Shown here: piece by piece, positions 52,072 through 60,425 of the stretch | How positions within the stretch are numbered: position 1 is the first letter of the stretch | How the letters are laid out: each line of letters begins with the position of its first letter | Origin: Actinoplanes sp. DH11 | Lineage (GTDB): Bacteria > Actinomycetota > Actinomycetes > Mycobacteriales > Micromonosporaceae | NCBI RefSeq assembly: GCF_020873875.1 | Contig: NZ_JAHWGU010000001.1 | Location: 310,001 to 374,000 of the forward strand | Direction: 5' to 3' | DNA length: 64,000 nt | The notes under the pieces: model-generated | Databases searched by the model: none | The model's input: only the letters and a program-made list of their open reading frames with translations | Told to the model about the DNA's origin: nothing | Program-made: the position numbers and the translations under genes

Positions 52072-53222
52072 TCGAAGAAGCCCGACGGCTCGCGCCGCGT
52101 TTCGCGGCCCGTGCCGCAACCACCGACCGGGACGGCTCGTTCCCGGTCGACGACTTCGCCGACCTGCGTGACGCCGGGTTCTTCGGCCTGATGGTCCCGG
52201 CCCGGCTCGGCGGGGCCGGCGCCGGCTTCGCGGAGTACGCGGAGGTCGCCTACGAACTGGCCCGCGGCAACGGTGCCACCGCGCTGGTGTTCAACATGCA
52301 CGCGTCGGTGACCGGCGCCCTCAGCGGGGTCACCGACGAACTGGCCGACGCGCTGGGCCTGCCGGGTGAGGCGCTGGCCGCCCGGGACGACCACCTCAAA
52401 GCCGCCGCGAGCGGCAGGTGGTACGCGGTGGCGATGAGCGAGCGGGGCGCCGGTTCCCGGCTCTCCATGCTGACCACGAAGTACGAGACGGTCGACGGCG
52501 GATACCGGATCACCGGGTCGAAGACGTTCTGTTCCGGCGCGGGACACGCGGACGCGTACCTCGTTGCCGCCCGCAGCGTCGCCGACCCCACCCAGGTCTC
52601 GCAGTTCCTGGTCCCGGCGGAGGCCGGGCTGCGCGTGGAGCAGACGTGGGACGCGCTCGGCATGCGGGCCACCGGTTCGCACGACCTGCACCTCGACGTG
52701 ACCGTGCCGGCCGCCGCGCTGCTCGGTGGTCTGGAAGGGCTGGCGCTGGTGGCGGTGCAGCTGGCCCCGCAGTGGATGGTCGCCAGTTACGCGGCGGTCT
52801 ACGTGGGTGTGGCCCGGGCCGCGGTGGACGCCGCGATCGAGCACGTCAAGCAGCGCGGGCTGGGGCACCTGCCGGCGATCCGCGGCCGGATCGGCCGCGC
52901 CGACGCCGCCGTCGCGGCCGCGCACCTCACCGTCCGGGAAGCGGCCCGCCGGGTCGACGAGGCACCCGGCGACCCCGAGACCAACCGCTGGGTGTGGCGG
53001 GCGAAACTGCTGGCCGGCACGACCGCGGCCGAGGTCGCCGCGTCGATGCTGGAGGCGGCCGGGACGTCCGCGATGCGGCGCGGTCACCCACTGGAACGCC
53101 TCTACCGGGACGCCCGGGCCGGTTCGCTGCAACCGGCGACCAGCGACGTCTGCGCCGACTGGCTCGGCGTGGACGCCCTCGGCGGCGACCCCGACTCCGA
53201 CGGCGTGGCGCCCCGGTGGTGA
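52068..53222 (+). CDS. Acyl-CoA dehydrogenase-fold flavoprotein
   Basis: 384 residues with the ACAD layout: helical N-domain (DLRDAGFFGLMVPARLGGAG), beta-domain (YAVAMSERGAGSRLS; GYRITGSKTFCSGAGHAD) and helical C-domain (YRDARAGSLQPATSDVCADWLG). The usual catalytic Glu cannot be placed by eye. Members act as dehydrogenases or as flavin monooxygenases. In this cluster it could hydroxylate the aromatic ring or reduce a prenyl chain. Start and stop overlap both neighbours. Confidence 0.8.
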   Translation: MIEEARRLAPRFAARAATTDRDGSFPVDDFADLRDAGFFGLMVPARLGGAGAGFAEYAEVAYELARGNGATALVFNMHASVTGALSGVTDELADALGLPGEALAARDDHLKAAASGRWYAVAMSERGAGSRLSMLTTKYETVDGGYRITGSKTFCSGAGHADAYLVAARSVADPTQVSQFLVPAEAGLRVEQTWDALGMRATGSHDLHLDVTVPAAALLGGLEGLALVAVQLAPQWMVASYAAVYVGVARAAVDAAIEHVKQRGLGHLPAIRGRIGRADAAVAAAHLTVREAARRVDEAPGDPETNRWVWRAKLLAGTTAAEVAASMLEAAGTSAMRRGHPLERLYRDARAGSLQPATSDVCADWLGVDALGGDPDSDGVAPRW

Positions 53223-54289
53223 CCGCGATGCTCAGCGGCCTGGGCGTGGCGCTCCCGCCCTCGGCCGTGCAGGAGGACCTGTGGGACGGCTACTTCGCCC
53301 ACCACTACACCGGCACCCGGAAGGCCCTCGCACGGCGGATCTTCGCCAACGCCGGCGTGCGTACCCGGCAGGCGGTCGTCAGCCCGCTCATCGAGGACGT
53401 CTCCGGCTGGTCCACCGAGCGCCGGATGCGCCGGTACCAGATGGAGGCGATGCCGCTCGGCAAGGCGGCGGTGGGCCGGGCGCTTGACGACGCCGGGCTG
53501 GCCGCCGACGAACTGGGGCTGTTCGCGGTTTGCTCGTGCACCGGGTACGCCACGCCGGGACTGGACATCCTGCTCGCCCGGGACATGGGCATGTCACCGA
53601 GCGTGCAACGGCTCTTCGTCGGGCACATGGGCTGTTACGCCGCGTTGCCGGGTCTGGGCGCGGTGAGTGACTACGTCACCGCGCGGGGGCGGCCGGCGCT
53701 GCTGCTCTGCGCGGAACTGACGAGCCTGCATCTGCAGCCGGCGGGCAGCCGTACCGACATCCAGCAGATCGTCTCCCACGCGCTCTTCTCGGACGCGGCG
53801 GCGGCCTGCGTGATCACCCCCGGCCCATCAAGGTCAACGACGCGGGGGTACGCGGTGAGCGAGGTCGCCGCGGTCACCGACACGACCACCGCCGACCACA
53901 TGACGTGGGAGGTGACCGACGAGGGATTCCGGATGGGGCTGTCACCCCAGGTGCCCTCGGTGCTGTCCGCCCACGTCCGGCCGCTCGTCGACGACGTCCT
54001 CGGGCGCAGCGGGCTGACCGTCGCCGACATCGACGGCTGGGCCATCCACCCGGGCGGCCCGAAGATCCTGGACGTGGTGCAGGAGAAACTGGAACTCGGT
54101 GACGAAGCCATGGCGGCGTCCCGCGGGGTGCTTTCCGCGCACGGGAACTGTTCCTCACCGACAGTGCTCCTGGTCCTGGACGCCCTGCGCCGGCGGGAAA
54201 ATCCGCCCCGACGGATCGTGATGCTCGCTTTCGGCCCCGGACTCACCCTCTATGTCACTCTCCTGGATGGCTCTAATCTCGGAGCGTGA
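53219..54289 (+). CDS. Type III polyketide synthase
   Basis: 356 residues of the chalcone/stilbene synthase family. The catalytic triad is visible: Cys139 in GHMGCYAAL, His277 in WAIHPGGPKIL and Asn310 in SAHGNCSSPTVL; the FGPGLT loop near residue 339 is also diagnostic. Such enzymes extend acyl-CoA starters with malonyl units to resorcinols, pyrones or naphthalenes. GTG 53219 overlaps the upstream stop; ATG 53228 is an alternative. It lies in an operon with a methyltransferase and opposite a prenyltransferase. Confidence 0.9.
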   Translation: MTAMLSGLGVALPPSAVQEDLWDGYFAHHYTGTRKALARRIFANAGVRTRQAVVSPLIEDVSGWSTERRMRRYQMEAMPLGKAAVGRALDDAGLAADELGLFAVCSCTGYATPGLDILLARDMGMSPSVQRLFVGHMGCYAALPGLGAVSDYVTARGRPALLLCAELTSLHLQPAGSRTDIQQIVSHALFSDAAAACVITPGPSRSTTRGYAVSEVAAVTDTTTADHMTWEVTDEGFRMGLSPQVPSVLSAHVRPLVDDVLGRSGLTVADIDGWAIHPGGPKILDVVQEKLELGDEAMAASRGVLSAHGNCSSPTVLLVLDALRRRENPPRRIVMLAFGPGLTLYVTLLDGSNLGA

Positions 54290-54738
54290 ACGGGGAACGG
54301 GTACGAGGTGTCGTACTGCACCTCTCTGCGGCGTTGATCCTGACGTCCGGCGCGGTCTGGTGGTGGCAGGCCGCGCCGGGAACACCCGCCGACGAGCGGA
54401 TGCTGACCTGGCGGCTCAGCGCCGAACAACTGCTCCCCGACTCGGGCGAGCAGCAGATGACGCGCACCGTGGCCCTGCCGTACGGCGACGACCACGAGGC
54501 CGTCGCCGAAGTGGGCAGCGGCAAGTTCCTGGTGTCGGTGGTCTGCGCCGGCCAGGACGGAAGCCGGGTGCGGGTGAGTCTCGGCCGCGGCGAGACCGGG
54601 CGGGGGATGCGGTGCTCGGGTGCGCGTACGCCCGAGGTGTTCAGTGTCGGGCTCTCGCGCGAGCTGCACCTGCGGGTGAATGTCGAGGAGGCGGGGCCGG
54701 TCGTGTTCCGTTACGCCCTCCAGCGCCTGGAGTGGTGA
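54286..54738 (+). CDS. Hypothetical membrane-anchored or secreted protein
   Basis: 150 residues: an N-terminal hydrophobic segment (VLHLSAALILTSGAVWWW) and a ~110-residue extracellular domain with two Cys (VVCAGQDG; GMRCSG) likely to form a disulfide. I do not recognise the family. The GTG start overlaps the type III PKS stop, so it is co-translated with the biosynthetic genes, though a role in the pathway is not evident. Confidence 0.65.
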   Translation: MNGERVRGVVLHLSAALILTSGAVWWWQAAPGTPADERMLTWRLSAEQLLPDSGEQQMTRTVALPYGDDHEAVAEVGSGKFLVSVVCAGQDGSRVRVSLGRGETGRGMRCSGARTPEVFSVGLSRELHLRVNVEEAGPVVFRYALQRLEW

Positions 54739-54816
54739 TCCCTCTTCTCCGAGGCGGGCGGCCTTTCTCAGGCGGTTTTCTCGGGGTGGGCCAGGGGGCC
54801 CTCTCAGGCGGCTTTC

Positions 54817-55578
54817 TCAGACGCGGGCCAGGTCGGCGCGGATGCGTTCCACCGTGGCGACGCGCTGGTGCACGCGGAGCACTTTGCCGGTGTTGTCGAC
54901 GATCAGGACGGCCGCCGTACCGTCCGGTGTGCCGATCTGGAAATGCTGCCGCAGGCCGCCGGTCGGATCCTGCAGCCGGATCGTCGCCTTGCCGGGCACC
55001 TGGGGGGTCTGCGCCGGCGGGAGCATGCGCGCCGAGGCGGCGGTCGCCGAGACCGCGATGACCGCGGTGTTCGGATCGACCAGGCCGGCGGTGTCGGCGA
55101 GGAGCTGATCGCAGGTGCACCCGTCGGTCAGCACGATTACTGCGGGTAGTCGGCTCAGCAACGACGCTGTCTGCCCGTCGTCGCTGATCAGATCCATGGC
55201 GGGCAGCTTCCCGGCGGGCTCGGTGGTCGTCGCCGCGGTGCGTTGCGTGGCCGGCTGGCGCGGCGGTCCGGGCCACGCCGAGGCGAACAAGCTCGCCACG
55301 GTGACCAGGACGGCCATCGAAATGATCAGGACGGGGGTACGCACCGCCAGAGCGCACAGCCGCCGCAGCCGCCGCACCGGCCCGCTGCGGGTGAAGCGCC
55401 GCCACCCGGTCGCGGGAACCGCCGTGTTCAGCTCGGTCCGGACCGCTTCCACCTCGTCGGAGAGCTCCGAGAGGTCGTCGGGGATGACGATGACCCCCCA
55501 CTCCTCAGGGAGGTCCGGCAGATCATCGGAAGCACCGCCGTCCGGCGGCCAACCGCCGTTGTTGCTTGCGCCAGCCAT
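54817..55578 (-). CDS. Single-pass membrane protein with thioredoxin-like C-terminal domain
   Basis: 253 residues: an acidic cytoplasmic N-terminus, one TM helix at about 82-103, a Pro/Thr-rich linker, and a ~120-residue extracellular domain. It contains DGCTCDQL, a C-x-C pair at the position where TlpA/thioredoxin proteins carry C-x-x-C, and ends AVLIVDNTGKVLRVHQ as in thioredoxin-fold proteins. A redox role is plausible but not shown. The gene is divergent from carD with 335 bp between starts. Confidence 0.62.
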   Translation of the reverse strand: MAGASNNGGWPPDGGASDDLPDLPEEWGVIVIPDDLSELSDEVEAVRTELNTAVPATGWRRFTRSGPVRRLRRLCALAVRTPVLIISMAVLVTVASLFASAWPGPPRQPATQRTAATTTEPAGKLPAMDLISDDGQTASLLSRLPAVIVLTDGCTCDQLLADTAGLVDPNTAVIAVSATAASARMLPPAQTPQVPGKATIRLQDPTGGLRQHFQIGTPDGTAAVLIVDNTGKVLRVHQRVATVERIRADLARV

Positions 55579-55913
55579 GACTCAACCTCCCCCCTGGCCG
55601 ACCAGATCTTGCTTCGGTCGGGGAACTCCCGTCCAGCCTCCCGCACGCGCGGCCGCATCGCCAGTGGTGTGTCTTTCTGGACCTTAGCGATAAGCTTGAC
55701 CTCACAAAGCCATCAGGTCCGGAATTTCCGACTCGTTGGCTCGAGTCGTGACGCGCCGATCACTTTGTGTTACTTAGGCAGCTTCTCGCGTCGCTGTCAA
55801 GCGGGAGAAAGCCCCATCACAGGGCCCCTGAGCTGCACTAACAGTGACCGTCAGGGCAAGACACCGCCGCCTGAGCGTGTTACCCTAGACACAGCGAAAG
55901 GGGTTTCGAACCT
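55579..55913. other. Intergenic region upstream of carD
   Basis: 335 bp, less GC-rich than coding DNA, holding divergent promoters. For carD, TACCCT at 55881-55886 with AAGACA 17 bp upstream is a plausible sigma-A promoter, and AAAGGGG at 55897-55903 is the Shine-Dalgarno sequence. No gene is visible. Confidence 0.55.
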
Positions 55914-56399
55914 ATGGTTTTCAGTGTCGGCGAGACCGTTGTTTACCCCCACCACGGGGCCGCACTCATCGAGGCAATCGAGACTAGGGTCATCAAGGGC
56001 GTTGAAAGGCAGTATCTCGTTCTGCGTGTCGCCCAGGGCGATCTGACTGTTCGGGTGCCCGCTGAGAACGCCGAAGAGGTCGGCGTGCGCGAAGTGGTTG
56101 GCGAAGAAGGCCTGGGTAAGGTCTTCGACGTCCTGCGCGCTCCGCACACCGAGGAGCCGACCAACTGGTCGCGGCGTTACAAGGCCAACCTGGAGAAGCT
56201 GGCCTCCGGCAACCCGCTGAAGGTTGCTGAGGTCGTTCGTGACCTCTGGCGTCGTGAGCGTGAGCGTGGCCTGTCCGCAGGCGAGAAGCGCATGCTTGCC
56301 AAGGCCCGCGACATCCTGGTCGGCGAGGTGGCCCTCGCTGAGAAGAGCACCAAGGACGAGGCTGAGGTCCTGCTCGACAAGGTCCTCACCGAGGCCTGA
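55914..56399 (+). CDS. carD: CarD-family transcriptional regulator
   Basis: CarD binds the RNA polymerase beta subunit and stabilises the open complex. The N-terminal RNAP-interacting domain ([21 protein letters not shown]) and the C-terminal helical DNA-binding domain ([30 protein letters not shown], including the conserved Trp) are present. The length of 161 residues is normal. It lies upstream of ispD, as in most actinobacteria. Confidence 0.96.
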   Translation: MVFSVGETVVYPHHGAALIEAIETRVIKGVERQYLVLRVAQGDLTVRVPAENAEEVGVREVVGEEGLGKVFDVLRAPHTEEPTNWSRRYKANLEKLASGNPLKVAEVVRDLWRRERERGLSAGEKRMLAKARDILVGEVALAEKSTKDEAEVLLDKVLTEA

Positions 56400-56424
56400 T
56401 ACACCCGACGCACACTCCTCGACT

Positions 56425-57156
56425 GTGTCCGACGACCGCGACGTGACCGCGCAGCCCAGTGCTCGCGGTGACGTCGCGGTCGTCGTTCCAGCCGCGGGTG
56501 CCGGTGTCCGCCTCGGTCCCGGCGCTCCGAAAGCGCTCCGCCTCCTCGACGGCGAACCCCTCCTGGTCCACGCCGTCCGCCGGATCGCCGCATCCCCCTC
56601 GGTCGCGATGATCGTGGTCGCCGCACCGCCCGCCGACGTCGACGCCGTGCACACCCTGCTCTCCGCGGTCGCCCCGGTCACGGTGGTGGCCGGCGGAGCC
56701 GAGCGCCAGGAGTCGGTCGCCGCGGCCCTCGCCGTCGTGCCACCCGAACTCGGCATCGTCCTGGTCCACGACGCAGCCCGCTGCCTGGCCCCGGTCTCCC
56801 TCTTCGAGCGCGTCGCCGCCACGGTCCGGTCCGGCGCCGACGCGGTCATCCCGGTCCTGCCCGTCGTCGACACCATCAAAGAGGTCGACGCCGACGAAAC
56901 AGTGCGGGGCACCGTCGACCGCTCGGTGCTGCGAGCCGTGCAGACCCCGCAGGGCTTTCGCGCCCCCGTCCTGCGCGCCGCCCACGCCGCAGCCGCCGAC
57001 GCACACACCGACGACGCCGGCGCCGTCGAAAAACTCGGACTACCCGTCCACTGCGTCCCGGGCTCCGACCTCGCCTTGAAAATCACGCGCCCGATCGACT
57101 TGGCGCTCGCCACACACCTCCTCACCATCCCGGACCCGGCCGCGCCTCCCGCCTGA
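56425..57156 (+). CDS. ispD: 2-C-methyl-D-erythritol 4-phosphate cytidylyltransferase
   Basis: IspD forms CDP-methylerythritol in the MEP isoprenoid pathway. The VVVPAAGAGVRLGPGAPKAL motif (nucleotide binding), VVAGGAERQESVAAAL, VLVHDAARCLAP and RAVQTPQGFRAPVL are all typical. The length of 243 residues is normal. GTG 56425 is a tentative start: no Shine-Dalgarno sequence or close -10 box is seen, and the N-terminal ~14 residues are not conserved in character. Confidence 0.93.
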   Translation: MSDDRDVTAQPSARGDVAVVVPAAGAGVRLGPGAPKALRLLDGEPLLVHAVRRIAASPSVAMIVVAAPPADVDAVHTLLSAVAPVTVVAGGAERQESVAAALAVVPPELGIVLVHDAARCLAPVSLFERVAATVRSGADAVIPVLPVVDTIKEVDADETVRGTVDRSVLRAVQTPQGFRAPVLRAAHAAAADAHTDDAGAVEKLGLPVHCVPGSDLALKITRPIDLALATHLLTIPDPAAPPA

Positions 57157-57380
57157 GCACCCGGAGCGGTCCAGCAGGCGCCGCCATCCCCGAGCCGCAC
57201 CTCGGGCGCCGCCTCCACGAGCCGCACCTCGGGTGCGCCGGTTCCGCGCACCGGTTCCGCGTAGCGCTTCCAGGCACCGCTTTCACGCAACGCCACCTCG
57301 TGCGATCGGTGCACGTTGCGTGAGCCGTACGCCGTGCGCCCGGCCGCGGCCTCGCTCTCGGCCGTGAGCCGTATGTTCGC

Positions 57381-57580
57381 GTCCGGCTGCGGCCTCGCTC
57401 TCGGGCTCGGCTCAGCGATTGGCGGTGCGTGAGTGGCTCGCTTTGCGTTCGGTCTCGGGCTCGGCTCAGCGATTCGCTGTGCCTGAGTGGCTCGCTTTGC
57501 GTCCGGCCTCGGGCTCGGCTCAGCGGTTCGCTGTGCGTGAGTAGCTTCCTTACGTCCGGTTTCGCTCTCGGCCTGGACTC
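57381..57580 (+). repeat. 54-bp tandem repeat, about 3.5 copies
   Basis: Units beginning at 57381 (66 bp, with a 12-bp internal expansion), 57447 (54 bp), 57501 (53 bp) and a partial copy at 57554. All share CGGGCTCGGCTCAGCG and a GAGTGGCTCGCTTTGC-like end. Confidence 0.85.
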
Positions 57581-57774
57581 ATCGGCGCGCTTTGCTCAAG
57601 CGGCGCGCCTCGCGCGGCGTGGCGTACGTTGCGGAGTGGCCGACGATGCGGGGGTGGCAGTCGCTGCCTCAGGGGCGCCACTTCTCCGGGACCGTTCTCC
57701 CGTGACACCCGGCCGGCGTCGCCCACGGATCAACCCCGTTCTCTTCCGGTGACGTCGCATGCGGCGTCCATGGC

Positions 57775-57859
57775 GAGATGTTGATCTGCTAGCGCTACGA
57801 AATCGCTGTGATCATGGGGTTTTCACCGCGATTTTGCGTCGCTAGCAGATCAACATCTC
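57775..57859. repeat. 85-bp dispersed palindromic element, copy B
   Basis: Outer 20-bp perfect arms (GAGATGTTGATCTGCTAGCG and its complement), a 3-nt mismatch, inner 9-bp arms with one G-T pair, and a 21-nt loop. The loop is the reverse complement of the copy A loop with a few changes, so B is inverted relative to A. Confidence 0.93.
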
Positions 57860-58023
57860 CGTGCTACGCAACGCGGCTGTTCGTTTAATGGCGGCAAGGG
57901 AGTCGAGGTGAGCGACGCCGGTGGCACGAAGCGGGACTGCGCCGCCGCCGTACTCATATGCCTCGTGAGCTGGGATCGGTTGCGGTGAGGGTTCACGGTG
58001 GGAGGTGCTGGAGAGGGTGGGCG

Positions 58024-58029
58024 TAGGGT
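58024..58029 (+). promoter_or_regulatory. -10 element (TAGGGT) for leaderless ispF
   Basis: TANNNT box 7 nt before GTG 58037; supports this start over the earlier in-frame GTGs. Confidence 0.6.
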
Positions 58030-58036
58030 GACGGGC

Positions 58037-58528
58037 GTGATCGTTCCGCGGGTTGGCATCGGTACTGATGTGCATGCCTTTGATCCTGATCGGCCCTGCT
58101 GGGTGGCGGGGCTGCACTGGCCGGACGAGCCGGGGCTGGCGGGGCACTCGGATGCTGATGTTGCGGCGCATGCGGCCTGTGATGCGCTGCTGTCGGCGGC
58201 GGGGCTCGGGGATCTGGGGAGCAACTACGGGACCAGCCGGCCGGAGTGGGCCGGTGCGGCGGGTGTGACGTTGCTTGCGGAGAGCGCGCGGCGGGTGCGG
58301 GCTGCCGGGTTCGAGATCGGGAACGTGTCGATCCAGGTGATCGGTAACCGGCCCAAGATCGGGAAGCGCCGGGCTGAGGCGGAGAAGACGTTGTCCGAGG
58401 CGGTGGGCGCGCCGGTCACTGTGGCGGGGACGACCACTGACGGGCTGGGTCTCACCGGGCGGGGTGAGGGGCTGGCCGGCATGGCGGTGGCGATGGTTTA
58501 CGCCAGCGATCGAGCCGCCGGCAGTTGA
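58037..58528 (+). CDS. ispF: 2-C-methyl-D-erythritol 2,4-cyclodiphosphate synthase
   Basis: IspF cyclises CDP-methylerythritol 2-phosphate to MEcPP. The metal-binding GTDVHAF near the N-terminus and [25 protein letters not shown] and [16 protein letters not shown] are diagnostic. GTG 58037 gives the canonical [13 protein letters not shown] start and sits 7 nt after a TAGGGT box, indicating a leaderless mRNA. The length of 163 residues is normal. Confidence 0.95.
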   Translation: MIVPRVGIGTDVHAFDPDRPCWVAGLHWPDEPGLAGHSDADVAAHAACDALLSAAGLGDLGSNYGTSRPEWAGAAGVTLLAESARRVRAAGFEIGNVSIQVIGNRPKIGKRRAEAEKTLSEAVGAPVTVAGTTTDGLGLTGRGEGLAGMAVAMVYASDRAAGS

Positions 58529-58716
58529 AGCACGGCGATGCGGCTGAGCCGCCGGTAATAGAGTCGCCGCAGCTGAGCCGCCGGCATTGCAGCCGCAGGA
58601 CGAGCCGCGCAGGGTGACCCGTCGCCGGGGTGAGCCGGGGAACCGGCGGGCACGGGAATCGGGGATCGTGGTGCGCGTCATGGGGGACGCCCGGGTCATC
58701 GGGCATGATCACTGCC

Positions 58717-59103
58717 ATGACTGTCGCCCTGCCGGACGTCGCCCGGACGCTGATCGACAACCCCACCTACGTGGTGCTGACCACGATCAATGATGATGGG
58801 ACGCCGCAGTCGACGCCGATCTGGGTCAAGCGGGACGGTGACGACGTCATCTTCTCCACGGTTCGGGGGCGGCGGAAGGCGCAGAACATGGAGCGGGACG
58901 CGCGGGTTTCGATTTGTGCCTACGATCCGGCGCAGCCGTACACCTATTTCACCGTTGCGGGAACCGTTGCGCTGCGCGCCGACGAGGGCAATCTGATCGG
59001 TGAGTTGAGCTTCAAGTACGCGAACGAGCCGTGGACCGGGGACGGGCCGGGCGTGGAGCGGGTCGTGTGCCGGCTCACCCCGACTCACGTGATCTCCAGG
59101 TAG
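58717..59103 (+). CDS. PPOX-class flavin/F420-dependent oxidoreductase
   Basis: 128 residues of the split-barrel pyridoxamine-phosphate-oxidase-like family: NPTYVVLTTINDDGTPQSTPIWVKRDGDDVIFSTVRGRRKAQNM is typical of the actinobacterial F420-binding PPOX subgroup. The substrate is unknown. ATG 58717 is chosen; ATG 58705, four codons upstream, is possible. The flanking 58529-58716 stretch holds short degenerate GAGCCGCCGG repeats. Confidence 0.82.
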   Translation: MTVALPDVARTLIDNPTYVVLTTINDDGTPQSTPIWVKRDGDDVIFSTVRGRRKAQNMERDARVSICAYDPAQPYTYFTVAGTVALRADEGNLIGELSFKYANEPWTGDGPGVERVVCRLTPTHVISR

Positions 59104-59109
59104 ACCGCT

Positions 59110-59115
59110 TACGCT
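59110..59115 (+). promoter_or_regulatory. -10 element (TACGCT) for a leaderless TPR gene
   Basis: TANNNT box 7 nt before GTG 59123. Confidence 0.55.
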
Positions 59116-59122
59116 CGGCATC

Positions 59123-60247
59123 GTGCCCGCCCCCATCGAGCCTGACACCACGCCTGAAGAACACCGGCAGCGGGCGCTTCTGCTCGCCGACCTCGGCCGT
59201 TACGACGAAGCCGCCGAGGAGATCGCTGCCGGTCTGAGCAGTGCGCCGCAGGAGACGACACTGCTCGCCACTCTTGCCACGATCCACCTTGCCGCCGAAC
59301 AACCGGCCGAGGCGCTCGCCGCCGCCGACCGGGCCGCCTCGGTCGCGCCGGCGGGGCTGCCCGCCCTGGTGGTGCGGGCGATGGCGCTCACCGACAGCCG
59401 GCGTTTCTCGGACGCCGCCCGGATCGCTGAGCAGATCTTGCGGGATTGGCCCGAGGACGCGTACGCCCAACGCACCGGCGCCGCCCTGCTCAGTGAGGCG
59501 CGTAACGGCCAGGAAGCATTGAACGCCGCGTGGAACGGTGTCCGGATCGCTCCGGCCGAGGCCGAGGCGCACCTGGTCCTGGCCGTGGTCGCGGCGCGGC
59601 TCCGCCTCTTCGACCTGGCCCAGCGTGCCTACGCGGAGGCGCTGGAGCTGGACGACACGATCGGTGACGCCGGCAGTGAGGTGGGCATCGTCCGGTTCGA
59701 GCGGCGCCGCTGGGCCCGGGCCTTGGAGGACCTTGCCGAGGAGGCGTCACTGGGTGCTCCGCCGGGGGCGGTGGGGCAGGGCGCGGACCCGTACCCGGAC
59801 AGGCAAGAACAACCGTCGGTGACCGCGAGTGGGCCGCCTCCGGTGGCGCGCCCGACGCGCCCGGTCCTTGATCTGTCGCAGGAGTCGGCGGACGCGGTGC
59901 GGGAGACGGTGCAGTACGCGGCGACCGGCACGCTTGTCGCGGCCGTGCTGACCGGGGCGATGACGCTCGTCAGCCCGGGGATTTCGCGCGTCTGGGCCGG
60001 CATGATCGGGGTGATCGTGCTGGTGGCGGTGGTGCTCTGGTTCCGCAGCCGGCTGCCGGAGCCGGGCGGGGTGGTGCTGGCCCGGCTGCGGGCGGCCGAT
60101 CGGAAGCTGGCGATGGCGGTGTACCTCAGTTTTGTGGCGCCGATGCTGCTGCTCGTCTATGCGGCTGTCGGCGGCCTGGTCCCGCTGGTGATCGGCATGG
60201 TCCTGGCCGCGGTCGCGGAACTCGTGGTGCTGACCGGCCGCCGCTGA
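59123..60247 (+). CDS. TPR-repeat membrane protein
   Basis: 374 residues. The N-terminal ~200 residues are helical TPR repeats (ALLLADLGRYDEAAEEIAAGL; LAVVAARLRLFDLAQRAYAEALELD). Three to four TM helices lie at about 270-290, 295-312, 335-352 and 354-370. A Pro-rich linker joins the parts. It may be a scaffold at the membrane; no enzyme motif is seen. The start is leaderless at GTG 59123. Confidence 0.72.
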   Translation: MPAPIEPDTTPEEHRQRALLLADLGRYDEAAEEIAAGLSSAPQETTLLATLATIHLAAEQPAEALAAADRAASVAPAGLPALVVRAMALTDSRRFSDAARIAEQILRDWPEDAYAQRTGAALLSEARNGQEALNAAWNGVRIAPAEAEAHLVLAVVAARLRLFDLAQRAYAEALELDDTIGDAGSEVGIVRFERRRWARALEDLAEEASLGAPPGAVGQGADPYPDRQEQPSVTASGPPPVARPTRPVLDLSQESADAVRETVQYAATGTLVAAVLTGAMTLVSPGISRVWAGMIGVIVLVAVVLWFRSRLPEPGGVVLARLRAADRKLAMAVYLSFVAPMLLLVYAAVGGLVPLVIGMVLAAVAELVVLTGRR

Positions 60248-60250
60248 CCC

Positions 60251-60344
60251 GGACGAGTGCGGCCCCGAAAGAGCGGCCCCGGGCGAGCGCGGATTCGGAC
60301 GAGCGCGGCCCCGGACGAGCGCGGCCCCGGACGAGCGCGGCCCC
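60251..60344 (+). repeat. 16-bp tandem repeat, six copies
   Basis: Units close to GGACGAGCGCGGCCCC directly after the TPR gene stop; the last three copies are identical. Confidence 0.88.
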
Positions 60345-60412
60345 GGGCAGACCGGAACAAGCGAAAAGCGCTGATCAACGACCGGATGGTTGTTCGTTCC
60401 CGGAAGCGCCAT

Positions 60413-60418
60413 TAGGTT
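60413..60418 (+). promoter_or_regulatory. -10 element (TAGGTT) for a leaderless gene
   Basis: TANNNT box 7 nt before GTG 60426. Confidence 0.6.
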
Positions 60419-60425
60419 CGGAAAC

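Larger units (their letters stand above)
57157..58036. other. Gene-free region between ispD and ispF
   Basis: 880 bp without a credible gene. It holds a 54-bp tandem repeat array (57381-57580) and copy B of the dispersed palindrome (57775-57859), and the ispF -10 box at its right end. ispD and ispF are usually adjacent or fused, so this DNA has been inserted or expanded. Confidence 0.75.

Noticed and set aside
57429..57752. 107-codon open frame in the ispD-ispF gap
   Set aside because: Consists of translated 54-bp repeats and has no ribosome-binding site.
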